A DNA stretch of 57,037 bases, taken from NCBI RefSeq assembly GCF_031010175.1, contig NZ_JAUAMB010000035.1:1-57037 (forward strand), written 5' to 3'. Shown piece by piece: positions 22,688 through 32,878 of the stretch. The notes under the pieces are model-generated. The model worked only from the letters and a program-made list of their open reading frames with translations. It was not told where the DNA came from and ran no database searches. A program made the translations under genes and the position numbers. Numbering within the stretch: the stretch's first letter is position 1; every line of letters begins with the position of its first letter. Source of the DNA: Halomonas sp. SpR1 (GTDB lineage Bacteria; Pseudomonadota; Gammaproteobacteria; Pseudomonadales; Halomonadaceae).

Positions 22688-24928
22688 TTATGACGCCTTA
22701 TGACGAAGTAAAAACACATGGTGCAGGTTTGTGCGCCGCTGAAAATCAGGATCGAAACTGCGTCCGGTAATGTCCTCTACCGCAAATTGCTCGCTAAGCG
22801 CCTCGTCCAGTTTAAAACGCCGCTGGTTATTAGAAAACACCAAGGTGCCCCCGGGTGCCAAACGCGCCATAGCCAACTCCACAAGCCGCGGATGATCACG
22901 CTGCACGTCGAGGGTGTCGCGCATTTTCTTGGAGTTTGAGAACGTCGGTGGATCCATAAAGATCAAATCAAACTCGGCGTTGGCAGTCTCCAGCCAGCGA
23001 AAACAGTCATCGCGCACTACCCGGTGCAGGCGAGTATCCAGCTTATTGAGCGCAAAGTTGTCCTTGGCCCACTCCAGGTAGGTATTGGACATATCCACGC
23101 TGACGCTGTCGCTAGCGCCGCCTAACGCCGCCTGCACCGTTGCCGTAGCGGTGTAACAGAACAGGTTTAAAAAGCGCTTGCCGCTGGCCATTTCGCCCAG
23201 CATCCGCCGTACCGGGCGGTGGTCAAGAAACAGCCCGGTATCGAGATAGTCACGCAGATTGACCCATAGCCGTGCCTCGCCCTCCTGCACCTCAAAACGC
23301 TCACCGCTGGCGGCACGCTTCTGGTACTGGGCACTGCCGGCTTGACGCTCGCGGCGCTTGATATAGATTTTGCTGGCGTCAACGTTGAGCGCCTCGGGCA
23401 TGACTTCCAAGGCGTCGTATAAGCGCTTTTGCGCCTGAGCCGGGTTGACGGAGCTAGGCGCCGCATACTCCTGTACATGTACGCGGTCGCCGTAGCGGTC
23501 TACCGCCAGAGCGTACTCGGGCATATCGGCGTCATAGACGCGGTAGCTGGTTTCGCCGCTCTGTTTGAGCCATTTTTTCAGCCGCTTCTGATTTTTGATC
23601 AGTCTGTTGGCAAACATCTGGGCATTGTCTGAGCCTTTCGGGGCTGATACTTGAGGCGTTTCTTGGCGCTCTTCCGTCGTCGGCTCAGCTCCATTTCCAG
23701 CGCTAACCTGGGGCACGTCGCTAGCCGCAGGCGAACGCTCGGCACCACCAACCTCCATCAGCAGCAGCTTGGCCTCCAAGGCGCCGTTTTTAAGCGCGTA
23801 CTGTTTGTGCGCGCGCATCCCCAGCCGGTGGCCGAGATCCGGGTTGCCGGTAAATACCGCCAGTGTCCAGCCGGGGAACAGGGCCTTGGCTTTCTCACCC
23901 AGCTGGGCATAGAGGCGCACCAGCTCCGGCAACTCGCCCAGGCGCTCGCCGTAAGGAGGATTGGTGATCAGCAGGCCGCTTTCGGCAGTGAGCGTTGCTG
24001 GCCGGGTAAGCTGGGCAAGGCTCTGCCCATGCAGGGTAATCAAAGCAGGGATGCCTGCACGCATGGCATTGGCTTTCGCCGCGGAGAGCGCCGCCGGGCT
24101 CTGGTCGAAGCCGAGTAATTGAGCCTTGCAGCGCTTACGGCCAATCGACGCGCGCGCTTCGGCTTCGCGTTTCTGCTCACGCCACGCTATGTCATCGTGT
24201 CCTGCCCAGCCATGAAAACCGAACCGTTCACGGTTAAGGTTGGGCGCCTGGTCGGCGGCCATCATCGCGGCTTCAATGAGTAGCGTGCCTGCGCCGCACA
24301 GCGGATCAATCAACGGCTCTCCCGCTTTTAAACGCTCGGGCCAGCCCGCGCGTACCAATAGCGCTGCGGCCAAGTTCTCTTTGAGCGGCGCGTGGCCCAC
24401 ATCCCGACGATAACCGCGGCGGTGCAGGCTTTCACCCGAGAGATCCAGGCCAATGGTTAGGTTCATCCGGTGCAGGTGGGCGTAGATGCGCAGATCAGGG
24501 GTTTTGGTATCGACGTTGGGGCGTTCCTGCCCCGCCAACTGAAGCGCATCGACGACACCGTCCTTGACGGTTTGGGCGCCAAAGCGGGTGTGGCGAATCT
24601 GTTCGCTGCGGCCGTGGAAATCCACCGCCAGCGTGTTACCCGGGGCCAGGTGTTGCGTCCAGGCAATGCGTGCGACGACATCACGCACCTGCTCGGCGGT
24701 GTCGATCATCGATTCGCGCACCAGGGTTAAAATCACCCGGTTGGCCAATCGCGACCACAGGCACACCCGGTAGGCGATGGCTTGACTGGCGGTGAAGTAC
24801 ACCCCAGCCACCGTGGTTTTGCCCGGCGTGGCGCCCAGCGCGATGAGTTCATCGTGGAGCAGGCCTTCGATGCCTTTGGGGCAGGTGGCGAGCAACTGTA
24901 GGGGAGCGGTTTGGTTCGACTCGATCAT
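22688..24928 (-). CDS. rlmL: Bifunctional 23S rRNA methyltransferase RlmKL
   Basis: 746 residues, the fused form. The N-terminal part (about 1-390) has a THUMP domain and the RlmL methyltransferase with LITNPPYGERL (about 321-331), making m2G2445. The C-terminal part (about 460-746) is RlmK, making m7G2069, with FLNLFCYTATATVQAA (about 588-603) for S-adenosylmethionine and LIFMDPPTFSNSKK. An unconserved linker (about 393-430) lies between. Fusion is normal in gammaproteobacteria. Confidence 0.96.
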   Translation of the reverse strand: MIESNQTAPLQLLATCPKGIEGLLHDELIALGATPGKTTVAGVYFTASQAIAYRVCLWSRLANRVILTLVRESMIDTAEQVRDVVARIAWTQHLAPGNTLAVDFHGRSEQIRHTRFGAQTVKDGVVDALQLAGQERPNVDTKTPDLRIYAHLHRMNLTIGLDLSGESLHRRGYRRDVGHAPLKENLAAALLVRAGWPERLKAGEPLIDPLCGAGTLLIEAAMMAADQAPNLNRERFGFHGWAGHDDIAWREQKREAEARASIGRKRCKAQLLGFDQSPAALSAAKANAMRAGIPALITLHGQSLAQLTRPATLTAESGLLITNPPYGERLGELPELVRLYAQLGEKAKALFPGWTLAVFTGNPDLGHRLGMRAHKQYALKNGALEAKLLLMEVGGAERSPAASDVPQVSAGNGAEPTTEERQETPQVSAPKGSDNAQMFANRLIKNQKRLKKWLKQSGETSYRVYDADMPEYALAVDRYGDRVHVQEYAAPSSVNPAQAQKRLYDALEVMPEALNVDASKIYIKRRERQAGSAQYQKRAASGERFEVQEGEARLWVNLRDYLDTGLFLDHRPVRRMLGEMASGKRFLNLFCYTATATVQAALGGASDSVSVDMSNTYLEWAKDNFALNKLDTRLHRVVRDDCFRWLETANAEFDLIFMDPPTFSNSKKMRDTLDVQRDHPRLVELAMARLAPGGTLVFSNNQRRFKLDEALSEQFAVEDITGRSFDPDFQRRTNLHHVFLLRHKAS

Positions 24929-25290
24929 GATAATAGCGGCGCTTAAAGGCGCGATATTCCTGTATATAACAAATGAGTTTACGTTTTATGACAAATTGGT
25001 AGTCGACAGATGACCCCATCATGGTCTAACAATAAGAGAGTAGCTACTGAAAAACGCATGCGTTGCCTGTCAGGGCCGGGTTCAAAACTCGGCTTATGAT
25101 TTGAAAGAGATCGCCGCTCGACCCGTTCAGCTCGTGAGTGCTAGACATTTGAGTTGAAGCGGCGTCTCGCTCTTGAAGCAAGCTCTCGGAATAATGGTGT
25201 TTTCGAACATATTCTGTGAAACATATTCTGTGAATAGTGTCGTCAACATCTTATTTCTTATCAAAGGCTTTCGTGAAAAGAGGTTAGCCA
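24929..25290. other. Upstream region of rmf
   Basis: No gene is seen. It probably carries the rlmKL promoter (leftward) and the rmf promoter. ACATATTCTGTGAA occurs twice in direct tandem (25207-25220, 25221-25234), about 60 bases before rmf. GCCGGGTT/ACTCGGC around 25077-25096 can form a small hairpin. Confidence 0.5.
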
Positions 25291-25500
25291 ATGAAACGGC
25301 AAAAACGTGATCGCTTCCAGCGGGCTTATGTCCACGGCTACAAAGCGGGTGTATCGGGTCGTTCTCGTGATGATTGTCCCAGTCAAGATATCAATTTACG
25401 CGAATACTGGATGAGCGGTTGGCGTGAAGGTCGCGGCGACCAGTGGGATGGGATGACCGGCATTTCGGGCATCCACAAAAATCCCCTAGTCATGGCCTAA
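25291..25500 (+). CDS. rmf: Ribosome modulation factor RMF
   Basis: 69 residues. MKRQKRDRFQRAYVHGYKAG and GRSRDDCP follow E. coli RMF closely, and YWMSGWREGRGDQW matches its second helix. RMF dimerises 70S ribosomes into inactive 100S particles in stationary phase. It is about 14 residues longer than the E. coli protein, with the extra part at the C terminus (GMTGISGIHKNPL) before the shared ending VMA. A good terminator follows. Confidence 0.95.
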   Translation: MKRQKRDRFQRAYVHGYKAGVSGRSRDDCPSQDINLREYWMSGWREGRGDQWDGMTGISGIHKNPLVMA

Positions 25501-25551
25501 CGTTTTACTTTTCAATGTTTTAAAGAGAGATTTTAAACGCGGTTTTCAGTG

Positions 25552-25578
25552 AGCCCACTTTTTTAAGTGGGCTTTTTA
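25552..25578 (+). terminator. rmf terminator overlapping the end of pyrD
   Basis: AGCCCACTT (25552-25560) and AAGTGGGCT (25565-25573) with loop TTTT, followed by five T. The TAA of pyrD on the minus strand (25563-25565) lies inside this hairpin. The T-run favours rightward termination only. Confidence 0.85.
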
Positions 25579-26588
25579 GTTGCTTTAAGTGCCCTGGCAC
25601 ATTCACCGACTAGTTTAGGCCCTTGGTAGATCAACCCTGAGTAGAGCTGGACTAAATCCGCGCCAGCGGCGAGCTTGGCCTGGGCGGCAGCGGCACTATC
25701 GATACCGCCTACGCCAATAATCGGAAGTCGGGGTAGATGCTCACGCAGTTGGCGAATAACGCGATTGGATGCCTCAAAGACCGGCTTACCTGACAACCCA
25801 CCCGCCTCCTCCGCTTGAGGGTCGTCCTGCACGGCTTCACGGGAAACCGTGGTGTTGGTGGCAATCACCCCATCAAGGTGGTTGCGTTCAATACTGGCTG
25901 CCATCAGCGCTACTTCTTCAGCGCTCATATCCGGGGCGATCTTAATCAGCAGCGGCACTTTGCGGCCCGCTTGAGCATCAAGCTCTGTAGCGCGGGCGCG
26001 AATAGGCGCTAGCAGCGCATCCAGCTGTTCACCAAACTGTAGGCTGCGCAGCCCAGGGGTATTCGGCGAAGAAACATTCACTGCAATGTAGTCCGCATAG
26101 GGGTGCACCGCGTCTAAACACACCAGGTAGTCATCCAACGCCTGCTCTACCGAGGTGGTGAGGTTCTTGCCGATATTGATACCCACAACGCCACTGTAGT
26201 GGCGCTGTTTAACCTGCTGAATCAGATACTCTACCCCTTTGTTGTTAAACCCAAAGCGGTTGATGATCGCCTCGTGCTGCGCCAAGCGAAACAGCCGGGG
26301 CTTGGGGTTGCCCGGCTGGGGTTTAGGCGTGACGGTACCCACTTCGACAAAACCAAAGCCCAGCGCGCCAAGAGCATCCAGATGATCGGCGTTCTTATCC
26401 AAACCGGCAGCTAGCCCCACCCGATTGGCAAACCGCAGCCCCATCAGTTCGACGGGGTCATTGACCGGCTGGCCAAATAACCGCGCTACGCCACCCACGC
26501 GATGCAGTGTCTCCAACGCGCTTAGCGCCATGCCGTGGGACGTTTCTGGATCAACGCGAAAAAATAGCGAGCGGGCAAGGTTGTACAT
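25563..26588 (-). CDS. pyrD: Dihydroorotate dehydrogenase (quinone), class 2
   Basis: 341 residues. Oxidises dihydroorotate to orotate in pyrimidine synthesis, membrane-associated, passing electrons to quinone. The N-terminal amphipathic segment (MYNLARSLFFRVDPETSH) is the class 2 membrane anchor. GLAAGLDKNADHLDALGALGFGFVEVGTVTPKP and FNNKG are FMN-binding. The catalytic Ser is in VNVSSPNTPGLR (about 170-181). IGVGGIDSAAAA is the phosphate loop. Its stop codon lies in the rmf terminator. Confidence 0.97.
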   Translation of the reverse strand: MYNLARSLFFRVDPETSHGMALSALETLHRVGGVARLFGQPVNDPVELMGLRFANRVGLAAGLDKNADHLDALGALGFGFVEVGTVTPKPQPGNPKPRLFRLAQHEAIINRFGFNNKGVEYLIQQVKQRHYSGVVGINIGKNLTTSVEQALDDYLVCLDAVHPYADYIAVNVSSPNTPGLRSLQFGEQLDALLAPIRARATELDAQAGRKVPLLIKIAPDMSAEEVALMAASIERNHLDGVIATNTTVSREAVQDDPQAEEAGGLSGKPVFEASNRVIRQLREHLPRLPIIGVGGIDSAAAAQAKLAAGADLVQLYSGLIYQGPKLVGECARALKATKKPT

Positions 26589-26655
26589 AGCAGGTCTCTA
26601 CAAACGGGGCCGAATGTGGGTGCGGGGCTAAAAACGGGCACCAGTATAACGCAAT

Positions 26656-26690
26656 AAAGCGCGCCCCGGTGGAGAACCAGGGCGCGCTTT
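26656..26690 (-). terminator. Terminator of gdhB
   Basis: On the minus strand AAGCGCGCCC (80-89 of 26600) pairs with GGGCGCGCTT (57-66 of 26600). It is followed by a short T-rich stretch, 33 bases after the gdhB stop. Confidence 0.75.
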
Positions 26691-26722
26691 AACTAACGGT
26701 TGTGCGTTGAGACTATCTGGAA

Positions 26723-29700
26723 CTAGGCCTCGCTATCACTCTCGGCGAGATCCACCAGCTCGCGTACCGCGACGGCAAACAGCGCAAAGCCACCTTCACT
26801 GCCACCCCGCACTTCTTCGATAAGGCGACACCAGCGGCGGTGGAGGTCAGCGTGCTGATCCAGCCACTGCGCCACCCGCTCCTGGGTATCGCGGCTTCCC
26901 GCATCGAGCTTCAGCACGCTTGTGGTCAGCGCCAGCTGTTGTCGCTCGATATCGTCACGGAAGGTTTCCCGCGCCTGGGCCTGCCAGGCGTCGCGCACTT
27001 CCAGCTGGGTTACCTGCTGAATCATCCACGGCAGCTCCAGCCGGCTGCCAATTTCGTACAGCACCTCCGCTACCCGCTGGGGTTTTTCATTGGTCAGGCG
27101 CGCCGCTTGGATAATACCCAGCCCAGCGTAGAGGCTTGATGACGCCGCCACGGTGGACGCCAGGGCCTCAGGCACACCCGCTTCCAGCAGTTCATCACGA
27201 CGGCTATCCCAGGCGCTAAGCTCTTCACCGCTGAGCAACTCACCAATACCTTCCTGCAACTGCGCCAGGCGGGGAGCAAAGTACTCAATGGTGTCGTGGG
27301 TCGAGAGCCCCAGGTGCTGACGCACAAACCAGCGCGTGGCACGGCGGATCAAGCGCATCAGATCGAGCATCATTGAGTACTGAATGCGGTTGGGCACCTG
27401 ATTGTCGAGTGCTTCAATTTGCGCCCAAAGGCTGGGCAGGTTGAAGCTATCCCGGGCCACGATATAGGCCCGTGCGATATCGGCACGTCCTGCCCCGGTG
27501 GAGTCCATCAGGCGGCGGACAAAGACGATCCCCATATGGTCAACCAGATCGTTGGCGACCTGGGTGGCGACGATTTCACGCTTTAGCCGATGCTCGTACA
27601 TCTCATCTTTAAAGCGCTCCACCAGAACCGATGGGAACAGCCGTTCCAAATGGCGATTGATGTAGTGGTCGTCCGGCACATCAGAAGTGATCAAATCACC
27701 CTTCAAGGTGCTCTTGGCGTAGGAAATCAGCACCGAAAGCTCCGGCAGGCGCATGCCTTGGCCGTTACTGGAACGTTCTTTGAGCACATCATCGGCGGGC
27801 AAAAACTCCAGCTCTCGATCAATTTGCCCGGACGCTTCCAGTTCGCTGATAAAACGGCGATAAGGGCCCATCGAATAATCGGAGAGGATGGCCGATAGAT
27901 CCAACGCCTGGCTTTGGCGATAGTTATCCAGAATCACCAGTTCTGATACTTCATCGGTCATTTGCGCCAGCAGCTCATTGCGCTGCTTGTCGGTCATATC
28001 GCCGCGCTTGACCACTTCATCGATCAGAATTTTGATATTGACCTCGTGGTCGGAGCAGTTCACCCCACCCGCGTTATCAATAAAGTCGGTATAAACGCGC
28101 ACGCCCTTGGCAGCAGCTTCCATACGCCCGCGCTGGGTCAAACCGAGGTTACCGCCCTCACCCACCACACGGCAGTTCAAGTCATTGCCATTGATGCGCA
28201 GGGTATCGTTGGCTTTGTCACCCACATCGGCATCGGTTTCGTCGGAGCCCTTCACGTAGGTTCCGATACCGCCATTCCAGATCAAGTCCACCTTGGATTT
28301 GAGCATGGCGCGGATCAGTTCATTCGGCGACAGGCGCTCTTCCTTGATACCAAATACTTGCTGCATCTCCGGCGTGATGCTAATCGACTTGGCGCTACGA
28401 CTAAAGATACCACCACCAGCGGAGATCAACTCCTGGCTGTAGTCTTCCCAGCTTGAACGCGGCATTGCGAACAGCCGCTTACGCTCGGCAAAAGAGGCCT
28501 CTGCATCCGGGTTGGGGTCAACAAAGATATGCAGGTGGTTGAAGGCGCCCACCAGTTGAATCTTGTCGGAGAGCAGCATGCCGTTACCAAACACATCGCC
28601 GGCCATATCGCCGATCCCCACCACGCTAAACAGATCGCGCTGGGTATCGAGATCAAGATTTTTGAAGTGGCGCTTAACCGACTCCCAGGCACCGCGAGCG
28701 GTGATCCCCATCTTCTTATGGTCGTAGCCGTTAGCACCACCAGAGGCAAAGGCATCGCCCAGCCAGTGGCCATACTCGATGGAAATTTCGTTGGCGATAT
28801 CCGAGAAAGTGGCGGTGCCTTTGTCGGCAGCTACTACCAGATAAGCGTCGTCCTCATCGTGGCGGACAACATTTTCCGGCGGTACCACATCGCCACCCAC
28901 CAGATTGTCAGTCACATCCAAAAGGGCACGAATAAAGATTTGGTAGCAGGCGATGCCCTCTTTCTGGACGACATCACGGCTGGCATTTTCCGGCATGCGT
29001 TTACACACAAAGCCGCCCTTGGCGCCGACGGGGACGATAACGGCGTTCTTCACCTGCTGTGCTTTAACCAGCCCCAGCACTTCAGTGCGGTAGTCTTCGA
29101 AGCGATCCGACCAGCGCAGACCACCGCGGGCCACTTTGCCGCCACGCAGGTGTACACCTTCCACCCGCGGCGAGCAGACAAAAATCTCAAACATCGGTCG
29201 CGGCTTGGGCATACCGGTAACTTTGGAAGGCTCGAGCTTGTAGGCGATGTAGTCTTTAAAGCGCCCACCCTCAGCAAGCTGGTAGTAGTTGGTACGCAGG
29301 GTGGCGAGGATCAGCTCCATAAAGCGGCGCAGCAGCTGGTCGTCGTTAAGGCTGGCCACCCCTTCCAAACGCTCATTTAAGCTCGCAACGCACTCGTCGG
29401 TAGCGTGGCTCTGCTGCTCAGGATCAAAACGCAGCCGGAAGAGCTCAACCAGCTCACGGGTAATGGCCGGGTAGTTGGCCAGCGTGGCCGCAATGTAATC
29501 CTGAGACATACCGAAGCGGATTTGTTTTAGATACCGTGCGTAGCCGCGCAGCATCGCCACTTCGCGCCAATCCAGCCCCGCGCCGATAATCAGGCGGTTA
29601 AAGGCATCGTTGTCGGCTTCGCCAGTCCAGATGCGCTTAAAGGCTTCAGTAAAGACATCGCGCATATCGCCCAGACTGACATCCGCACCGCTATGCTCTA

Positions 29701-31546
29701 GCTCGAAGTCGTGAATCCAGTAGCGCTGTTCAGGCGCGTTAATATCGTAGGGGCGCTCGCCGATCACGCGCAGGCCGAGATTCTCCATCATCGGCAGCAC
29801 GTCAGAGAGAGGGATCTGCGTGCCACGGTGGAACAGCTTCAGGTTAACGCCGCCGCCCTGCTCTTCCAGCGGACGGTAGAGCGACAGCGATAAATCATCG
29901 CCGTTGTCCAGCGTTAGCAGGTGCTGAACATCAAACACCGCAGTACGCGCGGAAAAATCTTCCCGATAGCTGGCTGAAAAGGCCTCACGGAACTGATCCA
30001 TCAGCAGGTTAGCGCGCTCTTCACCGAAACCTTCGATCATCGCGTTATGCAGTTCGTCGCGCCAACTGCGCGCCAGCCGGGCCACTTTGCTCTCCAACCG
30101 TTTAAGGTCGTAGTCGCTGGGGGCGTCGCCATTAAAGCGCAGAATTAACTGAATACGCGCCAGCACCGACTCGGATAAGTAGGTGTTAAAGTCGCCAAAG
30201 TGGGCATCCAGCTCGTCGCACAGCACGTTTTGAATCCGCTGACGCAGATCCGTGGAGAACACATCGCGGGGAACAAATACCAGGCAGGAGTAGAACTTAC
30301 CGCTGATATCCGCGCGGATAAACAGCCGCACCTGGCGGCGCTCACGGATATTGAGAATACCCAGCGCCGTACTGGCCAGTGACTCGGTATCAATCTGGAA
30401 CAGATCATCCCGGGGATAGACTTCCAGCACCTGGAGTAGCTGCTTGCCATTGTGGCCCTGGGGATTAAACCCGGCGATATCCATCACGGCTTTCAGCTTG
30501 CGACGCAGCAGCGGAATATTGCGCGGCGATTCGTTGTACACCGTGGAGGTGAACAGACCAAAGAAGCGCCGCTCACCAATCACATTGCCGTCGTCATCGT
30601 AACGGTCAACGGTGATGTAGTCTGGATAGGTAGGACGGTGCACCCGGGAGTGGTGGGCGCTTTTGGCAAACGACAGTAGCTGAGGCACCAGCACATAATC
30701 GTTATGCTCATCCACCCCCTCCTCGGTGCGAATCCGTTCGCAGTAGCGCGGCTGATCCAGGCGGAACACGCCCAGCACGCTATCAGCGTCGCGCTTTAAC
30801 TCGCTGCCTTCCAGCTGGTACTCGTCGTAGCCCAGGAAAGTGAAGTTATCTTTGAGCATCCACTCTAAAAAGGCAATCGCCTCTTCGTGGTCGTCAGGAT
30901 CGATCTGTGGCGGGCAGTTCTTTTCAAGCTCTTGAATCGATGCGGTTATTTGTGAACACATGGCATCGAAATCACCCACGGCGGTACGGACATCGCGAAG
31001 CACGTCATTTAGATTGCTTTCGATTTTCTCCAGCAGTGCCGCATCAGTGTGCCGATCCACCTCAATCACAATCAGCGACTCGCGGGCGTCAGGCGCGTTT
31101 TCATCCCTGGGCGAGCTCAGCGCTTGCAGTTGGTGCCGCTCATCACGGGCGACCGCCACCACGGCGTTTTGAATTGCGTGCACGGTCAAACCACGGCGGT
31201 TGAGCTCGATACGCACTGAGTCGACCAAAAACGGCATATCTTCATGCAGAACGGCAACAAAGGTATGCGTCGACTGCCAGCCATGCTCTTCAAAATCCGG
31301 GTTAAATACCCGTACTTTGGGGGTTTGCGGATCGTGATGCTGCAAAAACTGCCAGATCGACAGCGTTGCGCCATACAGATCGTCCAGGCGACGATCCACC
31401 AGGTCTTCCACCGGCACGGTGGCATAAAAGTGCCGAGCAAAAGCATCCACAGTGGCGGCGCGAGCGGGGTCTAACCGCGCGTGCAGTCGCTCCTGGAGCT
31501 GCTTCAAAAGATCCTGCCGACTCTCTTCAATCGCAACGTAGTGCAT
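26723..31546 (-). CDS. gdhB: NAD-specific glutamate dehydrogenase, large (about 180 kDa) type
   Basis: 1607 residues, the usual size of the large bacterial NAD-GDH class. It deaminates glutamate to 2-oxoglutarate. The long N-terminal half contains ACT-like regulatory segments. The catalytic domain spans about 730-1230: KVARGGLRWSDR, VPVGAKGGFV with the catalytic Lys, and YGHWLGDAFASGGANGYDHK. The NAD fold GGIGTYVKG and FIDNAGGVNCSDHEVNIK follow. The C-terminal helical region is typical. Monocistronic with its own terminator. Catabolic use of glutamate fits a halophile that accumulates it. Confidence 0.96.
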   Translation of the reverse strand: MHYVAIEESRQDLLKQLQERLHARLDPARAATVDAFARHFYATVPVEDLVDRRLDDLYGATLSIWQFLQHHDPQTPKVRVFNPDFEEHGWQSTHTFVAVLHEDMPFLVDSVRIELNRRGLTVHAIQNAVVAVARDERHQLQALSSPRDENAPDARESLIVIEVDRHTDAALLEKIESNLNDVLRDVRTAVGDFDAMCSQITASIQELEKNCPPQIDPDDHEEAIAFLEWMLKDNFTFLGYDEYQLEGSELKRDADSVLGVFRLDQPRYCERIRTEEGVDEHNDYVLVPQLLSFAKSAHHSRVHRPTYPDYITVDRYDDDGNVIGERRFFGLFTSTVYNESPRNIPLLRRKLKAVMDIAGFNPQGHNGKQLLQVLEVYPRDDLFQIDTESLASTALGILNIRERRQVRLFIRADISGKFYSCLVFVPRDVFSTDLRQRIQNVLCDELDAHFGDFNTYLSESVLARIQLILRFNGDAPSDYDLKRLESKVARLARSWRDELHNAMIEGFGEERANLLMDQFREAFSASYREDFSARTAVFDVQHLLTLDNGDDLSLSLYRPLEEQGGGVNLKLFHRGTQIPLSDVLPMMENLGLRVIGERPYDINAPEQRYWIHDFELEHSGADVSLGDMRDVFTEAFKRIWTGEADNDAFNRLIIGAGLDWREVAMLRGYARYLKQIRFGMSQDYIAATLANYPAITRELVELFRLRFDPEQQSHATDECVASLNERLEGVASLNDDQLLRRFMELILATLRTNYYQLAEGGRFKDYIAYKLEPSKVTGMPKPRPMFEIFVCSPRVEGVHLRGGKVARGGLRWSDRFEDYRTEVLGLVKAQQVKNAVIVPVGAKGGFVCKRMPENASRDVVQKEGIACYQIFIRALLDVTDNLVGGDVVPPENVVRHDEDDAYLVVAADKGTATFSDIANEISIEYGHWLGDAFASGGANGYDHKKMGITARGAWESVKRHFKNLDLDTQRDLFSVVGIGDMAGDVFGNGMLLSDKIQLVGAFNHLHIFVDPNPDAEASFAERKRLFAMPRSSWEDYSQELISAGGGIFSRSAKSISITPEMQQVFGIKEERLSPNELIRAMLKSKVDLIWNGGIGTYVKGSDETDADVGDKANDTLRINGNDLNCRVVGEGGNLGLTQRGRMEAAAKGVRVYTDFIDNAGGVNCSDHEVNIKILIDEVVKRGDMTDKQRNELLAQMTDEVSELVILDNYRQSQALDLSAILSDYSMGPYRRFISELEASGQIDRELEFLPADDVLKERSSNGQGMRLPELSVLISYAKSTLKGDLITSDVPDDHYINRHLERLFPSVLVERFKDEMYEHRLKREIVATQVANDLVDHMGIVFVRRLMDSTGAGRADIARAYIVARDSFNLPSLWAQIEALDNQVPNRIQYSMMLDLMRLIRRATRWFVRQHLGLSTHDTIEYFAPRLAQLQEGIGELLSGEELSAWDSRRDELLEAGVPEALASTVAASSSLYAGLGIIQAARLTNEKPQRVAEVLYEIGSRLELPWMIQQVTQLEVRDAWQAQARETFRDDIERQQLALTTSVLKLDAGSRDTQERVAQWLDQHADLHRRWCRLIEEVRGGSEGGFALFAVAVRELVDLAESDSEA

Positions 31547-31725
31547 CCATCACCTCGACTGCCTAGGCCATAACGGCCAAAAAACGAAGGACAATAGGCC
31601 TTTAGGCCAACATAACGGCTAGCTTACGCTACCTATCGTCGCGTCTCTAATCACCTGACGTGTTGTTCATGGCACATACCGTTTACGCATTAGGTCGAAT
31701 GCTGACTAGTATTTTCCCCACCAGC

Positions 31726-32859
31726 CTAGCGCCGCTTTAACAGCACTCCACACTCACAGTGGTCGGTAAACGGAAACTGGTCAAATAGCGCAAAACGCTC
31801 TATCCGATGAGTATTGGTCAGTATGGTCAAGTTTTCAGCTAACGTGGCTGGGTTGCATGAAATATAGACGATCTGAGCGTATTCGCTGAGTTGCTCACAA
31901 CTCTGCTCGTCTAAACCGGCACGCGGCGGGTCTACCAGCACGGTGGAAAAATCGTACTCTTCCAGCGCCATTTCCGCCACGCGGCGACCGTTTTTTTCCC
32001 CCTTCAGCGCCAACGCAAACTCCTCGGCTGACATTCGCCCAATCTGTGCGTTGGTTACCCCATTGGCCTCCAGATTGACGTTGGCACTGGCCACAGAGGT
32101 GCGAGAAATTTCTGTGGCCAGCACTCGGCGGAAGTTATCCGCCAGGGCAATGGTGAAATTGCCGTTACCGCAGTAGAGTTCGACCAGATCCTCCTGTTGA
32201 TGACCAGCGGTCACTTCCCGCGCCCAACTGAGCATTTTTTGGCAGATGTGGGCATTAGGCTGGGTAAAGCTGTTTTCCACCTGCTGGTAGTGCAGCGTGC
32301 GACCATCTACTTTAAGGCGTTCCCATACGTGATCACGGCTCAGCACAATGCGCTGCTTGCGGGAGCGGCCAATAATCATAATGCCTAGCTCAACTTCCAG
32401 AGCGCGGGCTTCACGCTCCCACTCATCGCCTAACGGGCGGTGGTAAATCAGCGTTACCAACGCCTCTCCCGATAGCGTGGTTAAAAACTCCACCTGGAAC
32501 AGCCGCCGACGCAGCTCGTCAGAGCGCAGGCAGGCCTCGCGTAACTGCGGCATTAGCTGATTGATGCGTTCGCTGGCAACTGCGTACTGATCCAACCGAA
32601 CCACCCGCTTGTTTTTCGGGTTATCAGGATCCACTTCGAACATGGCGTAGAAGAGGTCATCCTCTTCATGCCATATGCGAAACTCGCAGCGCTGACGGTA
32701 GTAGCCCGGCGGCGATTCAAACACCTCTAACGCCGGTGGCTGAAAGGCGGCAAAAGTACTCTCCAGGTAGTCACGTTTGACGGCTAGCTGTTCAGCGTAA
32801 TGTTCGGGTTCTACAACGGGGATAGCCAAGGCTGCTCCTTTGAATAATTCGATCAGCAA
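31726..32859 (-). CDS. trmA: tRNA (uracil-5-)-methyltransferase TrmA
   Basis: 377 residues. It makes ribothymidine at tRNA position 54. ELYCGNGNFTIALA (about 215-228) binds S-adenosylmethionine and DPPRAGLDEQS (about 302-312) is conserved. The nucleophile is the Cys in VYISCNPATLAENL (about 326-339), with the general-base Glu near the C terminus in HCECGVLLKRR. No iron-sulfur Cys cluster, so it is not RlmD. It starts 19 bases after murI and is probably co-transcribed. Confidence 0.95.
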   Translation of the reverse strand: MLIELFKGAALAIPVVEPEHYAEQLAVKRDYLESTFAAFQPPALEVFESPPGYYRQRCEFRIWHEEDDLFYAMFEVDPDNPKNKRVVRLDQYAVASERINQLMPQLREACLRSDELRRRLFQVEFLTTLSGEALVTLIYHRPLGDEWEREARALEVELGIMIIGRSRKQRIVLSRDHVWERLKVDGRTLHYQQVENSFTQPNAHICQKMLSWAREVTAGHQQEDLVELYCGNGNFTIALADNFRRVLATEISRTSVASANVNLEANGVTNAQIGRMSAEEFALALKGEKNGRRVAEMALEEYDFSTVLVDPPRAGLDEQSCEQLSEYAQIVYISCNPATLAENLTILTNTHRIERFALFDQFPFTDHCECGVLLKRR

Positions 32860-32878
32860 GAATAGTGGTTAAACGTGT

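Noticed and set aside
26840..31566. Many long frames antisense to gdhB
   Set aside because: Shadows of a strongly biased GC-rich gene; composition and lack of start sites do not support coding.
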